A DNA stretch of 64,000 bases, taken from contig JBBDJD010000020.1 of assembly GCA_040880025.1 (NCBI GenBank), forward strand, positions 124,001 to 188,000. Reading direction: 5' to 3'. This DNA comes from RCIO01 sp040880025 (GTDB lineage: Bacteria; Pseudomonadota; Alphaproteobacteria; Rhizobiales; Rhizobiaceae). The notes below the pieces were generated by a model that was given only the letters and a program-made list of their open reading frames with translations, ran no database searches and was not told where the DNA came from. Both the position numbers and the translations under genes were made by a program. Below are positions 17,310-26,145 of this stretch, piece by piece; the first letter of the stretch is position 1; every line of letters begins with the position of its first letter.

Positions 17310-18293
17310 AATCCAAGGCATCATGCCGCGCAGTTTCTCGCCCACTTCCTCGATCTGGTGGTGGTCGTTGAGACGGCGCGTCGCCTTGAAGCGGGCAGCG
17401 CCCGAATGCCATTCCTGCATCCATTCGGAGGTGAACCGGCCGGACTGGATGTCCTTGAGCACGCGCTTCATCTCCGCCTTGGTCTCGGCCGTGATGATGC
17501 GCGGACCCGAAACATACTCGCCCCACTCGGCGGTGTTGGAGATCGAGTAGTTCATGTTGGCGATGCCGCCCTCATAGATCAGGTCGACGATCAGCTTCAC
17601 CTCGTGCAGGCATTCGAAATAGGCCATTTCGGGCGCGTATCCGCCCTCCACTAGCGTCTCGAAGCCGGCGCGGATGAGTTCCACCAACCCGCCGCACAGC
17701 ACCACCTGCTCGCCGAACAGGTCGGTCTCGCACTCTTCCTGGAAGGTCGTCTCGATGATGCCTGAGCGTCCGCCGCCGACGCCGCAAGCATAGGACAGGC
17801 CGAGATCGAGCGCGTTGCCCGACGGGTCCTGGTGTACCGCGACGAGACAGGGCACGCCGCCGCCCTTCTGGTATTCGCCGCGCACGGTGTGGCCGGGCCC
17901 CTTCGGCGCGATCATCAGAACGTCCACCGTGTCCTTCGCCTCGATCAGGCCGAAATGCACGTTGAGGCCGTGGGCGAAGGCGATCGCCGCCCCGTCACGG
18001 ATGTTCGGCGCGATTTCGGAGCTGTAGATGCCGGCCTGCAACTCGTCCGGCGCGGCCATCATCATCAGGTCGGCCCACTTGGCGGCTTCCGCCACGCTCA
18101 TCACCTTGAGCCCGTCGGCCTCCACCTTCTTGGCGGTGGGCGATCCGGTCCGCAGGCCGACCGCGACTTCCTTGACGCCGGACTCCTTCAGGTTGAGCGC
18201 ATGCGCCCTGCCCTGGCTTCCGTAACCGATGATGGCGACCTTCTTGCCCTTGATGAGATTGAGATCGGCGTCACGATCATAATAGACCCGCAT
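17274..18293 (-). CDS. ilvC: Ketol-acid reductoisomerase
   Basis: A 339-residue short-form (class I) KARI, the standard family length. It converts acetolactate or acetohydroxybutyrate to the dihydroxy acids in valine/isoleucine synthesis, using NADPH and Mg. The Rossmann motif is KVAIIGYGSQGRAHA. The metal-binding Asp/Glu lie in DLFGEQ and the later helices; FAHGLNVHF and GPGHTVR are conserved. The start at 18293 (MRVYYDRDADL) has AGGAG upstream at complement 18305-18309. It is separate from ilvIH (14 kb away). Its 3' end is duplicated just downstream (17035-17066). Confidence 0.98.
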   Translation of the reverse strand: MRVYYDRDADLNLIKGKKVAIIGYGSQGRAHALNLKESGVKEVAVGLRTGSPTAKKVEADGLKVMSVAEAAKWADLMMMAAPDELQAGIYSSEIAPNIRDGAAIAFAHGLNVHFGLIEAKDTVDVLMIAPKGPGHTVRGEYQKGGGVPCLVAVHQDPSGNALDLGLSYACGVGGGRSGIIETTFQEECETDLFGEQVVLCGGLVELIRAGFETLVEGGYAPEMAYFECLHEVKLIVDLIYEGGIANMNYSISNTAEWGEYVSGPRIITAETKAEMKRVLKDIQSGRFTSEWMQEWHSGAARFKATRRLNDHHQIEEVGEKLRGMMPWIAKNKLVDKAKN

Positions 18294-18343
18294 GGTATTT
18301 CTCTCCTGGTTCATGTTGTCTTGAATGTTTTCATGTTCCCGCC

Positions 18344-18997
18344 TCAACCCGTCGGGGCCTCGGCCAATACTCGCGCCCCGAACAGCGCGAAAAACTGCTC
18401 CACCGCCTCGTCGGCCATGGCGTCGAATTGATCCGGCCGCCGCACGCCGCCCTCACCGAGCAGCATGCGCACATGCAGGTCGCGCACGATCAGCCCGTAG
18501 AGCGTGTGATAGGCCGCCTCACGATTGTCATAGTGGATGTGGCCGCGCCGCTTGCCCGCCTCCAGCAGCGCCATGGCGCGCTGGTCGATGCGTCGCCGCC
18601 CCCGCTCGATCAGCAGTTCTCCGAGCCGGCTGTCTGCATGGCTCGCCTGGCCGATCGCCAGCCGGTTGAGCGCCAGCGAAACATCACCGGAAAGAACTTC
18701 CAGCAGGTCATGCGCAAATGCGGTGAGATACCGGCGGAACTGGGCGGCATCCATCGCATGCCCGTTCTCGGCGCCGGCCCGCACCTTGCTCGCCTGATGC
18801 GCGATCATCGCCGCCAGCAGGCCGTCGCGGTCGCCGAACCATTTGTAGATGCTTTCCTTGGAACAGTTGGCCGCCCGCGCCAGTCCCGCCGTCGTCAACC
18901 CCTTCTCGCCGCCGCTGACCAGCAATTGCAGCGCGCAGTCGAGCACCGCCTGCTGACGGAGCGTAAATTCATCGTGAGGGATGACCGCCTGGTCCAA
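18344..18997 (-). CDS. TetR-family transcriptional regulator
   Basis: A 217-residue repressor. The N-terminal helix-turn-helix is LTTAGLARAANCSKESIYKWFGDRDGLLAAMI (about residues 34-65). The rest is a helical ligand-binding domain whose ligand is unknown. No ATG or GTG start is in frame; TTG 18997 with AGGA 9 nt upstream is the best choice. A near-perfect operator overlaps its promoter, so it is likely autoregulated. It is 50 nt upstream of ilvC on the same strand, so read-through into ilvC is possible. Confidence 0.88.
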   Translation of the reverse strand: MDQAVIPHDEFTLRQQAVLDCALQLLVSGGEKGLTTAGLARAANCSKESIYKWFGDRDGLLAAMIAHQASKVRAGAENGHAMDAAQFRRYLTAFAHDLLEVLSGDVSLALNRLAIGQASHADSRLGELLIERGRRRIDQRAMALLEAGKRRGHIHYDNREAAYHTLYGLIVRDLHVRMLLGEGGVRRPDQFDAMADEAVEQFFALFGARVLAEAPTG

Positions 18998-19020
18998 AAC
19001 GCTGTCCTGTTCAAGATCGT

Positions 19021-19068
19021 ACCGTACCGTTCGGTACGGTTATAGAACTGCATTCGCTTCCAATGCAA
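19021..19068 (-). promoter_or_regulatory. Promoter and palindromic operator of the TetR gene
   Basis: Perfect inverted repeat accgtaccg-tt-cggtacggt at 19021-19040. On the minus strand, -10 TATAAC is at complement 19039-19044 and -35 TTGCAT at complement 19063-19068, with an 18-nt spacer. The operator covers the end of the -10 and the predicted transcript start, the textbook position for TetR self-repression. Confidence 0.72.
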
Positions 19069-19080
19069 GCCGGATTTTTC

Positions 19081-19461
19081 TCAGCCGCGCGGTGCCGGCT
19101 CGAAGAGTTCGATCGGATTGCCGGACGGATCGTCGACGAGGATCTGCTTGCCGCCATTGCCGGCGATGATTTCGCTGCGGAAACGGCAACCTTTCTCCCG
19201 CAGCGTCTCCACGGTCTCTTCAAGGTTGGAGACCTCCACCTGGAAACGGTTCCAGCCGCCGGGCGCAGGCGCCGTTCCATCGCCCATGACTTGCCCCGCC
19301 CCACCGGCACCTGGACGGTTGAGGAGCAGACGAAGAGCGCCCTGAGAGAGCGCTGCGAAACCGGGCGCCGGATGGAAATCCAGCTTGAAGCCCAGCATAT
19401 CCCGATAGAATGGGATCGCGGCATCGACATCGTCGACAATGTAGCGAACGGAAATTGGCAT
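19081..19461 (-). CDS. VOC-superfamily (glyoxalase/bleomycin-resistance fold) protein
   Basis: A 126-residue protein with two beta-alpha-beta-beta-beta modules. The N-terminus is VRYIVDDVDAAIPFYRDMLGF and the C-terminal strand ILVDDPSGNPIELFEP carries the metal-ligand Glu. VOC proteins are metal-dependent dioxygenases, lyases, isomerases or drug-binding proteins; which applies here cannot be told. It lies 36 nt downstream of the flavin monooxygenase gene on the same strand, so it may be in that operon (HxlR - monooxygenase - VOC). Confidence 0.85.
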   Translation of the reverse strand: MPISVRYIVDDVDAAIPFYRDMLGFKLDFHPAPGFAALSQGALRLLLNRPGAGGAGQVMGDGTAPAPGGWNRFQVEVSNLEETVETLREKGCRFRSEIIAGNGGKQILVDDPSGNPIELFEPAPRG

Positions 19462-19497
19462 GATGCGGCCTCCTGATGCAGCCCCACAGCCTATCAG

Positions 19498-20760
19498 CTA
19501 GAGGCGCCCGGTTGAATTGCCAGCTCGCCAGTTCGGTTCCACAAGGCCCGCCGGCGTGAAAGGGTCGAACAACGTGCCCGACACCATCGCCGCCAGCAGC
19601 GCCGGCATAGGCGGCACTCGCGCAACCGTTGCCACCAGCGTGTCGCGCAGGAACGGAATGATGCGCGAATCCGACTGGTAGAACGGCGTCAGCGCGTAGG
19701 AAAGCCACTGGAAGGTGCGCACATGCGTCCGCCGCGCTCGCGCATAGGCGGCAAGCGCGGCGTCGATCTCCGAATGGGTGGCGAGCGCATGCGCAAGCGC
19801 TGCGGCATCGAGCAGCGCCATGTTGGCCCCCTGCCCCAGTTGCGGGCTGGTCGAGTGCGCTGCGTCGCCGATCACCGCCATCCTGTCACCAGTTGGCGGG
19901 CGCAGCGTGTGGTGGCCGTAGCGGGCCAGTGTGAGCTGGTCGAAATCATTGATCTGGTCGAGATAGGCTTGGCATTCGGGCCAGTAGTTGGCCACCCGCG
20001 CCTTCCAGGCGTCCAACCCATCGCCATAAAGCCGCTCCGCATCCGCCAGTCGCACGCTCCAGAAAAACGCCGCCATGCGCTCGCTTTCCGGCGCAATGCT
20101 GCCGATCGGCAGAACGCCGATCATCACGCTGGCCTTGTCGTAGCGCTGCTGCAACGCGTTGGGATCGAATCCTTCGCCGTGCCATTTCAGAGACGCCCAC
20201 AGCGCCCCGTAGGCGAGCGGCTTCACCTCGCGGCCACGCGACGTTGCCGGTTTCAGCAGCGAGCGCGCACCGCTGGCATCGACGGCAAGGTCGGCGTTCC
20301 CGACTGCCCTGCCGTTCGCATCGAGAAGCTCAACCTGATCGCCCTTATGCTTCAGCCCGCCGATTTCGGTGCCCGTAACGATCCGGACACCTGCATCAGC
20401 CACGGCGTCATGCAGGACCCCGAACAAGGCCGCCCGGTGCACCGCCAGCCCGGAACGGCCATTGCCCCGTCCGCCATAGCTGACGTCGAGCACGGTGCGC
20501 CCGCTCGTTGCATCCGCGCCGAACAGCCGGTCGATACGGTTTCCGCGCACCACAATGTCGGAAAGCAGGCCAATCGCATGAAGCGCCGCAAGTCCCGTCG
20601 GTTGCAGGATCAGCCCCGAACCGACCGGCTTTGGCTCGTCGAAACGTTCATAGATGACCGGTTCGAATCCGACCCGCTTCAGAAACAGCGCCGCGGCGAG
20701 CCCCGCCGGTCCGGCGCCGATGATCGCGACATCCCGCCCCTGCAAAACGGTGGCCGTCAA
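19498..20760 (-). CDS. FAD-dependent aromatic-ring-type monooxygenase
   Basis: A 420-residue group A flavoprotein monooxygenase. FAD motif VAIIGAGPAGLAAALFLKRVG is at about residues 11-31, and the second FAD block VIGDAAHSTSPQLGQGANMAL in the C-terminal half. These use NAD(P)H and O2 to hydroxylate phenolic or polyketide-like substrates. No canonical ATG fits; TTG 20760, overlapping the HxlR TGA by three bases (TTGA), gives the right N-terminus. TTG 20745 is an alternative. Translational coupling to the HxlR gene suggests joint control. The substrate is unknown. Confidence 0.86.
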   Translation of the reverse strand: MTATVLQGRDVAIIGAGPAGLAAALFLKRVGFEPVIYERFDEPKPVGSGLILQPTGLAALHAIGLLSDIVVRGNRIDRLFGADATSGRTVLDVSYGGRGNGRSGLAVHRAALFGVLHDAVADAGVRIVTGTEIGGLKHKGDQVELLDANGRAVGNADLAVDASGARSLLKPATSRGREVKPLAYGALWASLKWHGEGFDPNALQQRYDKASVMIGVLPIGSIAPESERMAAFFWSVRLADAERLYGDGLDAWKARVANYWPECQAYLDQINDFDQLTLARYGHHTLRPPTGDRMAVIGDAAHSTSPQLGQGANMALLDAAALAHALATHSEIDAALAAYARARRTHVRTFQWLSYALTPFYQSDSRIIPFLRDTLVATVARVPPMPALLAAMVSGTLFDPFTPAGLVEPNWRAGNSTGRL

Positions 20761-21173
20761 CCTTCGGCGGCGTCGAAGCGCGCGCGCGCCGTGCGCACCT
20801 TTTCGAAATTCGCGTCGGCCCATCCAAGCAGATGCTGCAGGGAATCGAACATCGAGCGGCCCATATCCGTCAGGCTGTATTCCACGCTGGGCGGCTTGGT
20901 GGGAAACACCTCGCGGTGGACATAGCCGTCCCGCTGCAGATCGCGCAGCGTCTGCGTGAGCATACGTTGCGAAATATCGGGAACCAGCCGCCTCAACTCT
21001 CCGAACCGGTATGGCCGCTCCGCCAGCGCCATCAGGAGCAGCGAAGCCCACTTGCTGAATATGTTCTGCACCACATTGCGGACTGGACAGTTTGCCAGGT
21101 CGCCCGCCTCGCCGCCGCCCTTCGAGCGGTAGACCTCCAGCTGGGTCCGAAAATTGCTGACACGCCCGTCCAT
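20757..21173 (-). CDS. HxlR-family transcriptional regulator
   Basis: A 138-residue winged-helix regulator. A conserved Cys sits in DLANCPVRNVVQ before the winged helix, whose recognition part is RFGELRRLVPDISQRMLTQTLRDL, with the wing at DGYVHREVFPTKPPSVEYSLT. The Cys near the N-terminus is the type used for quinone or electrophile sensing in HypR/QorR-like members. It is divergent from a quinone-oxidoreductase-like gene, the same arrangement as E. coli ytfH/ytfG (qorB), so it probably represses that gene. Confidence 0.9.
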   Translation of the reverse strand: MDGRVSNFRTQLEVYRSKGGGEAGDLANCPVRNVVQNIFSKWASLLLMALAERPYRFGELRRLVPDISQRMLTQTLRDLQRDGYVHREVFPTKPPSVEYSLTDMGRSMFDSLQHLLGWADANFEKVRTARARFDAAEG

Positions 21174-21274
21174 GGTGGTTCCTTACACGTAACCTGGTTC
21201 CGCGAAACTGCCTTCTTTACGCAGGCTGGTCAATTCCTATTTTAGCCCTGCTCTCATTTTGAGACTAACATTAC

Positions 21275-21288
21275 GCCCGAATTCGGGC
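21275..21288. promoter_or_regulatory. Perfect 14-bp palindrome in the HxlR/quinone-reductase intergenic region
   Basis: The palindrome gcccgaattcgggc lies 18 nt before the ATG of the reductase gene. A smaller symmetric box, ttacacgtaa, lies at about 21183-21192 next to the HxlR start. Either could be the HxlR operator. No firm -35/-10 pair could be fixed. Confidence 0.4.
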
Positions 21289-21305
21289 CAGACAGGAATG
21301 AACCG

Positions 21306-22187
21306 ATGACTGACACCATTCTCGTAACCGGCGCTTCCGGCCAACTCGGCGGGCGCGTCATCCATCATCTGCTGGAAACGCAGAAGGTAGATCCGGCCCG
21401 GCTGATCGCCACCACCCGCGATCCGGCCAAGCTCGCCGATCTCGCGGCAAAGGGCGTCACCGTGCGCGCCGGCGACTTCAAGGACCCTGCCTCGCTCCCG
21501 AAAGCATTCGAGGGTGCGCAAAAGCTGCTCATCATCTCCGGCAGCGACATCGGAGAGCGTCTCACCCAACACAAGGCGGCCGTCGGCGCTGCGGTAATTG
21601 CCGGCGTCAAACGCCTCTCCTACACATCGATGCCCAATCCGGAGCCCGGCAACAGCGTGGTTTTCGCACCCGAGCATTACGGGACCGAACAGGCGATCCG
21701 GGAAACCGGCCTGCCCTACACGATCTATCGTAATGGCTGGTATCAGGAGAATCTCCTGATGGCCCTGCCGCAAGCTCTTGCCTCGGGTCAGTGGTACACG
21801 TCCGCCGGCGGCGGTCGCGTGGCGCATGCGGCGCGTGACGATATCGCCGCGGCGATCGCCGCCGTTCTGGCGTCGGATGAAGGCGACAGCATTACCTACA
21901 CACTGACCGGTCCGGAGGCGCTGACCACGGACGAGATCGCGGCGCGCGCATCGAAGGCGATCGGCAAGCCGCTCCAGGTCGTCCACGTCACCGACGAACA
22001 ACTCGCCGGGGGCATGAAAGCGGCGGGCGTGCCAGAAGCCTATGTTCCGATGCTGGTCTCCTTCGACACCAACACGCGTGAAGGCGGCATCGATATTGTC
22101 ACCGACGACATGAAGAAATTGTCCGGCCGTGCGCCCGCGCCGATCGAGACCTTCTTCGAGGCCAACAAGGCCGCATTGTTGGGCTGA
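21306..22187 (+). CDS. NmrA-like NAD(P)H:quinone oxidoreductase (QorB/YtfG type)
   Basis: A 293-residue atypical short-chain dehydrogenase. Nucleotide-binding VTGASGQLGGRVIHHLL is at residues 7-23; SYTSMPNPEPGNS and the later YTIYRNGWYQEN are typical of the NmrA/QorB group, which lacks the classic YxxxK pair. QorB reduces quinones with NADPH. The gene is divergent from an HxlR regulator, as in E. coli. Likely induced by quinones or electrophiles. The promoter lies in the 132-nt divergent region. Confidence 0.9.
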   Translation: MTDTILVTGASGQLGGRVIHHLLETQKVDPARLIATTRDPAKLADLAAKGVTVRAGDFKDPASLPKAFEGAQKLLIISGSDIGERLTQHKAAVGAAVIAGVKRLSYTSMPNPEPGNSVVFAPEHYGTEQAIRETGLPYTIYRNGWYQENLLMALPQALASGQWYTSAGGGRVAHAARDDIAAAIAAVLASDEGDSITYTLTGPEALTTDEIAARASKAIGKPLQVVHVTDEQLAGGMKAAGVPEAYVPMLVSFDTNTREGGIDIVTDDMKKLSGRAPAPIETFFEANKAALLG

Positions 22188-22351
22188 CCGCCGGCACAAC
22201 GGGGACGCGCCCTTTCCGGCAGTCGGCGCGTCCCCGTCGATTGAGACCCGGCTGATCCCGATCCGCACTGGCACAACGGCGGCGGATTGGTGACTTGGCC
22301 GCGACGGGTTAAACCTGTCGCCGCATTTCAACACAAGCCCGGATCAATCCC

Positions 22352-23584
22352 GTGACCAGCACCGCCGCCGAGCGCTTCCTGCGCTATGTCGCCATCGACA
22401 CCCAGTCCGACCCGCGATCACCGACGCAGCCGTCCACCGAAAAACAGAAGAACCTCGGCCGGCTTGTGGTCGAGGAACTGCTCACAATCGGGCTGGGCGA
22501 CGCCCATCTGGACGAGCACGGCAATGTCTACGCAACAATTCCGGCCAACACGGACAAGCAGGTCCCTGTCATCTGCTTCTGCGCCCATATGGACACCGCG
22601 CCGGACTATTCCGGCGCCGGCGTCAAGCCGCAGATCGTGACGGACTATCAGGGCGGCGACATAGTCCTGCCGGGCGACGCCGGGCAAATCATCCGCGTCA
22701 GCGAACATCCCGAACTCGCCAACCAGATCGGCAACGACCTCATCACCACCGACGGCACCACGCTGCTTGGCGCAGATGACAAGGCCGGCGTTGCCGAAAT
22801 CATGGCCGCCGCACAGATCCTGATCGACAATCCCGACATCCGGCACGGCACGGTCATGCTGCTGTTCACCACCGACGAGGAGATCGGCCGCGGCGTCGAC
22901 AAGGTGGGTTTCGACAAGCTCGGCGCCGAATTCGCCTACACCATGGACGGCAGCACGGCCGGGTCGATCGAGGCGGAAACCTTCTCCGCCGACCGCGTCG
23001 ACATCACGATCACCGGCGTCGCCATCCATCCGGGCTTCGCCACCGGCAAGATGGAAAACGCCATCAAGATCGCCGCCGCCATCGTCGACCGGTTGCCGAA
23101 GAACGCTTCGCCCGAAACCACGCAAGACCGGGCGGGTTTCCTGCACCCCACCGACCTCTCCGGCTCAATGGAGAAGGCGACGATCAGCCTGATTATCCGC
23201 GATTTCGAGGAATCCGGCCTGAATGACAAGGAAACGATGCTGGAAGGCATCGTCCGCGACGTATTGAAGAATTATCCCGGCTCATCCTACACCTTCACGG
23301 TGGTCGAACAGTACCGCAACATGAAGGTCGTACTCGACCGCACTCCCGAGATCGTGGAATACGCTGTTGACGCCGTGCGCCGCGCCGGCATGGAGCCGGT
23401 GCTGGGCAGTGTGCGGGGCGGCACCGACGGTTCGCGCCTGTCACATATGGGCCTGCCCTGCCCCAACATCTTCGCCGGCGGCCATGCCTTCCACTCGCCG
23501 CTCGAATGGGTAAGCAAGCAGGACATGGAAAAGGCGGTGACGACGATCGTCGAACTGGTGAAGATCTGGGAAGAGCGGGCCTAG
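22352..23584 (+). CDS. pepT: Peptidase T (tripeptide aminopeptidase)
   Basis: A 410-residue M20 metallopeptidase, matching the usual PepT length of about 408. Zinc ligands and catalytic residues lie in FCAHMDTAPDYSG, LLGADDKAGVAEIM, TTDEEIGRG, YTMDG and near the C-terminal GGHAFHSPLEW. It removes the N-terminal residue from tripeptides in the cytoplasm. It starts at GTG 22352 with only a weak Shine-Dalgarno. It is convergent with pdxJ; the two coding regions overlap by 4 nt. Confidence 0.95.
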   Translation: MTSTAAERFLRYVAIDTQSDPRSPTQPSTEKQKNLGRLVVEELLTIGLGDAHLDEHGNVYATIPANTDKQVPVICFCAHMDTAPDYSGAGVKPQIVTDYQGGDIVLPGDAGQIIRVSEHPELANQIGNDLITTDGTTLLGADDKAGVAEIMAAAQILIDNPDIRHGTVMLLFTTDEEIGRGVDKVGFDKLGAEFAYTMDGSTAGSIEAETFSADRVDITITGVAIHPGFATGKMENAIKIAAAIVDRLPKNASPETTQDRAGFLHPTDLSGSMEKATISLIIRDFEESGLNDKETMLEGIVRDVLKNYPGSSYTFTVVEQYRNMKVVLDRTPEIVEYAVDAVRRAGMEPVLGSVRGGTDGSRLSHMGLPCPNIFAGGHAFHSPLEWVSKQDMEKAVTTIVELVKIWEERA

Positions 23585-24327
23585 TGTCCCAAAGCCTTGA
23601 GAAATCGCCCGACCGCGCCGGCCATGCCGTATTCCAGCGCATCCGCCGTCAGGCCGTGGCCGATTGAGACTTCCGCCAGCGCCGGAATGCGTTTGCGCAA
23701 CCCCGGGAGATTGCCGGCCGTCAGATCATGCCCGGCATTGACGCCGAGCCCAGCCGCGATCGCCGCATCCGCCGTTTTTCCCAGCTTTTCCAGTTCGCTG
23801 GCGGCCTTTGCGGAATCATCGTGGCAAGCGCCATAGGGCCCCGTGTAGAGCTCGACGCGCTCGGCGCCGGTCGCCTTTGCCGCTGCGATCTGTTCTTCCG
23901 CCGCATCGGGATCGCAAAACAGCGAAATCCGCGCGCCGGTCTTCTTCAACCGCGCCACGATCGCCTTCAACATGTCCCGGTTGGAAACGAAGTCCCAGCC
24001 GTGGTCGGAGGTCGGCTGCTCCGGATCGTCCGGCACCAAGGTTATCTGTTCGGGTTCCGCCGCCTCGACGAGCGCCAGGAAATCGCCCGTCGGATAACCC
24101 TCGATATTGAACTCGGCCTGCGGAAATTCGTCGTCGATCAGCGCCCGTAGTTCCGGCAGGTCGGTGAAGCGGATATGCCGCTGGTCCGGCCGCGGATGAA
24201 CGGTCAGTCCATGCGCCCCGGCCCCCAGCGCGATACGCCCCATCCCGGTCACGCTCGGCCAGGGCAGATCGCGCCGGTTGCGCAGCATCGCGATGGCATT
24301 CAAATTGACTGACAGGCAGGCTGGCAT
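23581..24327 (-). CDS. pdxJ: Pyridoxine 5'-phosphate synthase
   Basis: A 248-residue TIM-barrel enzyme that condenses 1-deoxyxylulose 5-phosphate with 3-amino-2-oxopropyl phosphate in vitamin B6 synthesis. Family blocks are intact: LSVNLNAIAMLRNRR at the N-terminus, GLTVHPRPDQRHI, FNIEGYPTGDFL, LVPDDPEQPTSDHGWDF and LGVNAGHDLTAGNLPGL. The ATG at 24327 matches the family start. It is divergent from the SpoIIAA-like gene and convergent with pepT. Usually it lies elsewhere from pdxA; no pdxA is in the window. Confidence 0.97.
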   Translation of the reverse strand: MPACLSVNLNAIAMLRNRRDLPWPSVTGMGRIALGAGAHGLTVHPRPDQRHIRFTDLPELRALIDDEFPQAEFNIEGYPTGDFLALVEAAEPEQITLVPDDPEQPTSDHGWDFVSNRDMLKAIVARLKKTGARISLFCDPDAAEEQIAAAKATGAERVELYTGPYGACHDDSAKAASELEKLGKTADAAIAAGLGVNAGHDLTAGNLPGLRKRIPALAEVSIGHGLTADALEYGMAGAVGRFLKALGH

Positions 24328-24446
24328 ATGCGGTCCCGTGAAACCGAATCCGGTTTTGATTGTTGTATAGTTGCGCAGTCAATTTTGCACAGGGCCATCG
24401 CCAGCGCAGTGAAAGGCCAGTCCGTCCACGGCTTCGGAGCACCATT

Positions 24447-24836
24447 ATGAGCGTTCTCAACGACCCACCCAACATCCGCCGCCTTGATTCCACGCGTCCG
24501 GAGCTTTTCGCCGTCGAGATAACTGGCCACCTCACAGCGTCGGACGTGGAAAACCTCTACGGTCTGTTGGAAGGATTCTATGTGCTGCACGATCGCGTCG
24601 ACCTTCTGATGCGGATCGTCGAATTCGAAGGCGTGGAGTGGCGCGACGTTTCGCCTGAGACGATTGAGGCGGCAAGCCAGCACGCCGAGCATCACATCGC
24701 CCGTTGCGCGACCGTAGGCGAACATGGCGCCGGGCAGCGCATCGCCGACATTTTCTGCCCGCCCGCCGCCGAAACGCGGCATTTTTCCACACAGGAAGAA
24801 GACCAGGCGTGGGAGTGGCTCGGCGAGGCCGGATAG
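24447..24836 (+). CDS. SpoIIAA-like (STAS-fold) protein
   Basis: A 129-residue protein with the pattern of the SpoIIAA-like family (PF11964): an N-terminal strand FAVEITGHLTASDVENLYGLLEG, then VDLLMRIVEFEGVEW, and AERHIA-type helices ending FSTQEEDQAWEWLGE. In this family the C-terminal acidic helix with Trp-Leu is typical. The biochemical role is unknown, perhaps small hydrophobic molecule binding. Divergent from pdxJ with 119 nt between. Confidence 0.78.
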   Translation: MSVLNDPPNIRRLDSTRPELFAVEITGHLTASDVENLYGLLEGFYVLHDRVDLLMRIVEFEGVEWRDVSPETIEAASQHAEHHIARCATVGEHGAGQRIADIFCPPAAETRHFSTQEEDQAWEWLGEAG

Positions 24837-24848
24837 CGGATTCAGCCT

Positions 24849-25976
24849 CTATCGCACCACCGTCAGCCGTTCTGCCGCCCGCGTGACCGCCGTGTAAAGC
24901 CAGCGCTGGCGCGTGTCGCGGAAGGCGAAGCTCTCGTCGAACAGCACCACATTGTTCCACTGCGAGCCCTGCGCCTTGTGCACGGTCAGCGCATAGCCAT
25001 AGTCGAAATCGTCGAAGCGCTTCTTCTGCTGCCAGGGAATGTCGGCGTCGGGGTCCTCGAACGCGGCCTTCAACAGCTTGATCTTGGCTACCCCCCGGTC
25101 GGGATCGTCCTCCTCGGGCGACACCAGCAGATTGATGCCGGGCTTCACCGTCTCCTTGGACGACGTCATCACCTTCCACAACGAGCCGTTGAGCAGCCCC
25201 TTGTTGGGGTCGTTCCTCAGGCACACCAGCTTGTCGCCGGCCTGCGGATACTGCGCCTCGAAGCCCTTCAGCGAACGCAGGCGCTGGTTGTAGCGTCGCC
25301 GCGTGCGGTTGATCCCGACCAGCACCTGGTCGGCGTCGAGCACGAGTTCCTGGTTCACCTCGTCACGGCCGATCACCTGCGCCGCTCCGTAGTCGCCATG
25401 CATGAACTCGCGGCCTTCGCGCACATCCATGGCAAGCCGGATGATCGGATTGTCGCGCGCCTGGCGATGAATTTCGGTCAGCAGATGATCGGGCTCGTGC
25501 TCGGTGAAGAACCCGCCGCCCGAGATCGGCGGCAGCTGCGCCGGGTCGCCCAGGACCAGGATCGGCGTGCCGAAACTCATCAGATCGCGGCCCAGCGCCT
25601 CGTCCACCATCGAGCACTCGTCCACGATCACCAGCGCAGCCTTGGCGATCGGGCTTTGCCGGTTGAGCGAGAAGGTCGGCGACATGGTCTTCTTGCCGGT
25701 CGCCTCGTCCTCGATCTGCTCCTCTCCGCGCGGCCTGTAGATCAGCGAGTGGATGGTGCGCGCGTTCACCGCGCCGCGCGCGCGCAGCACCTGCGCCGCC
25801 TTGCCGGTGAACGCCGCGAACTGCACCTGCCCGTCGACATGCTCGGCGAAATAGCGCGCCAGCGTCGTCTTGCCGGTGCCGGCATAGCCGAACAGCCGGA
25901 AGATCTGAGGCCGGCCTTCCTTCAGCCACCGCGACACCGCCTTAAGCGCTTCATCCTGCTGGGGTGAGAATTTCAT
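24849..25976 (-). CDS. RecD-like ATP-dependent DNA helicase (SF1B)
   Basis: A 375-residue stand-alone helicase. Walker A is FGYAGTGKTTLAR (about residues 29-41), motif II VIVDECSMVD, motif III LVLGDPAQLPPI, motif V/VI DYGYALTVHKAQGSQW and LYTAVTRAAERL. It lacks the N-terminal region of RecD and no recB or recC is near, so it resembles the short RecD2/Dda-like group that loads on single-stranded 5' ends. Start ATG 25976 (MKFSPQQDEALKAV) is chosen because the Q-motif begins there. It may act in replication-fork repair. Confidence 0.9.
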   Translation of the reverse strand: MKFSPQQDEALKAVSRWLKEGRPQIFRLFGYAGTGKTTLARYFAEHVDGQVQFAAFTGKAAQVLRARGAVNARTIHSLIYRPRGEEQIEDEATGKKTMSPTFSLNRQSPIAKAALVIVDECSMVDEALGRDLMSFGTPILVLGDPAQLPPISGGGFFTEHEPDHLLTEIHRQARDNPIIRLAMDVREGREFMHGDYGAAQVIGRDEVNQELVLDADQVLVGINRTRRRYNQRLRSLKGFEAQYPQAGDKLVCLRNDPNKGLLNGSLWKVMTSSKETVKPGINLLVSPEEDDPDRGVAKIKLLKAAFEDPDADIPWQQKKRFDDFDYGYALTVHKAQGSQWNNVVLFDESFAFRDTRQRWLYTAVTRAAERLTVVR

Positions 25977-26145
25977 GGAATGGTGAGACAGGATTCGCCG
26001 AGCCGGGGCAAGGCTGTCGATGCAAGAACGGTATGTGCAAAGTGTCGCCTTTATCGAGCATACCGACGCGATCGCGCGGTCATGGCGCGCTTTGTTTACA
26101 CACCTACCATAACACCTGGAGACGGAGAACACAAAGTGAACATTA

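Noticed and set aside
16918..17526. Long minus-strand frame overlapping the ilvC end and the palindrome region
   Set aside because: It is an alternative frame of ilvC and the duplicated flank; the sequence reads as low-complexity shadow.
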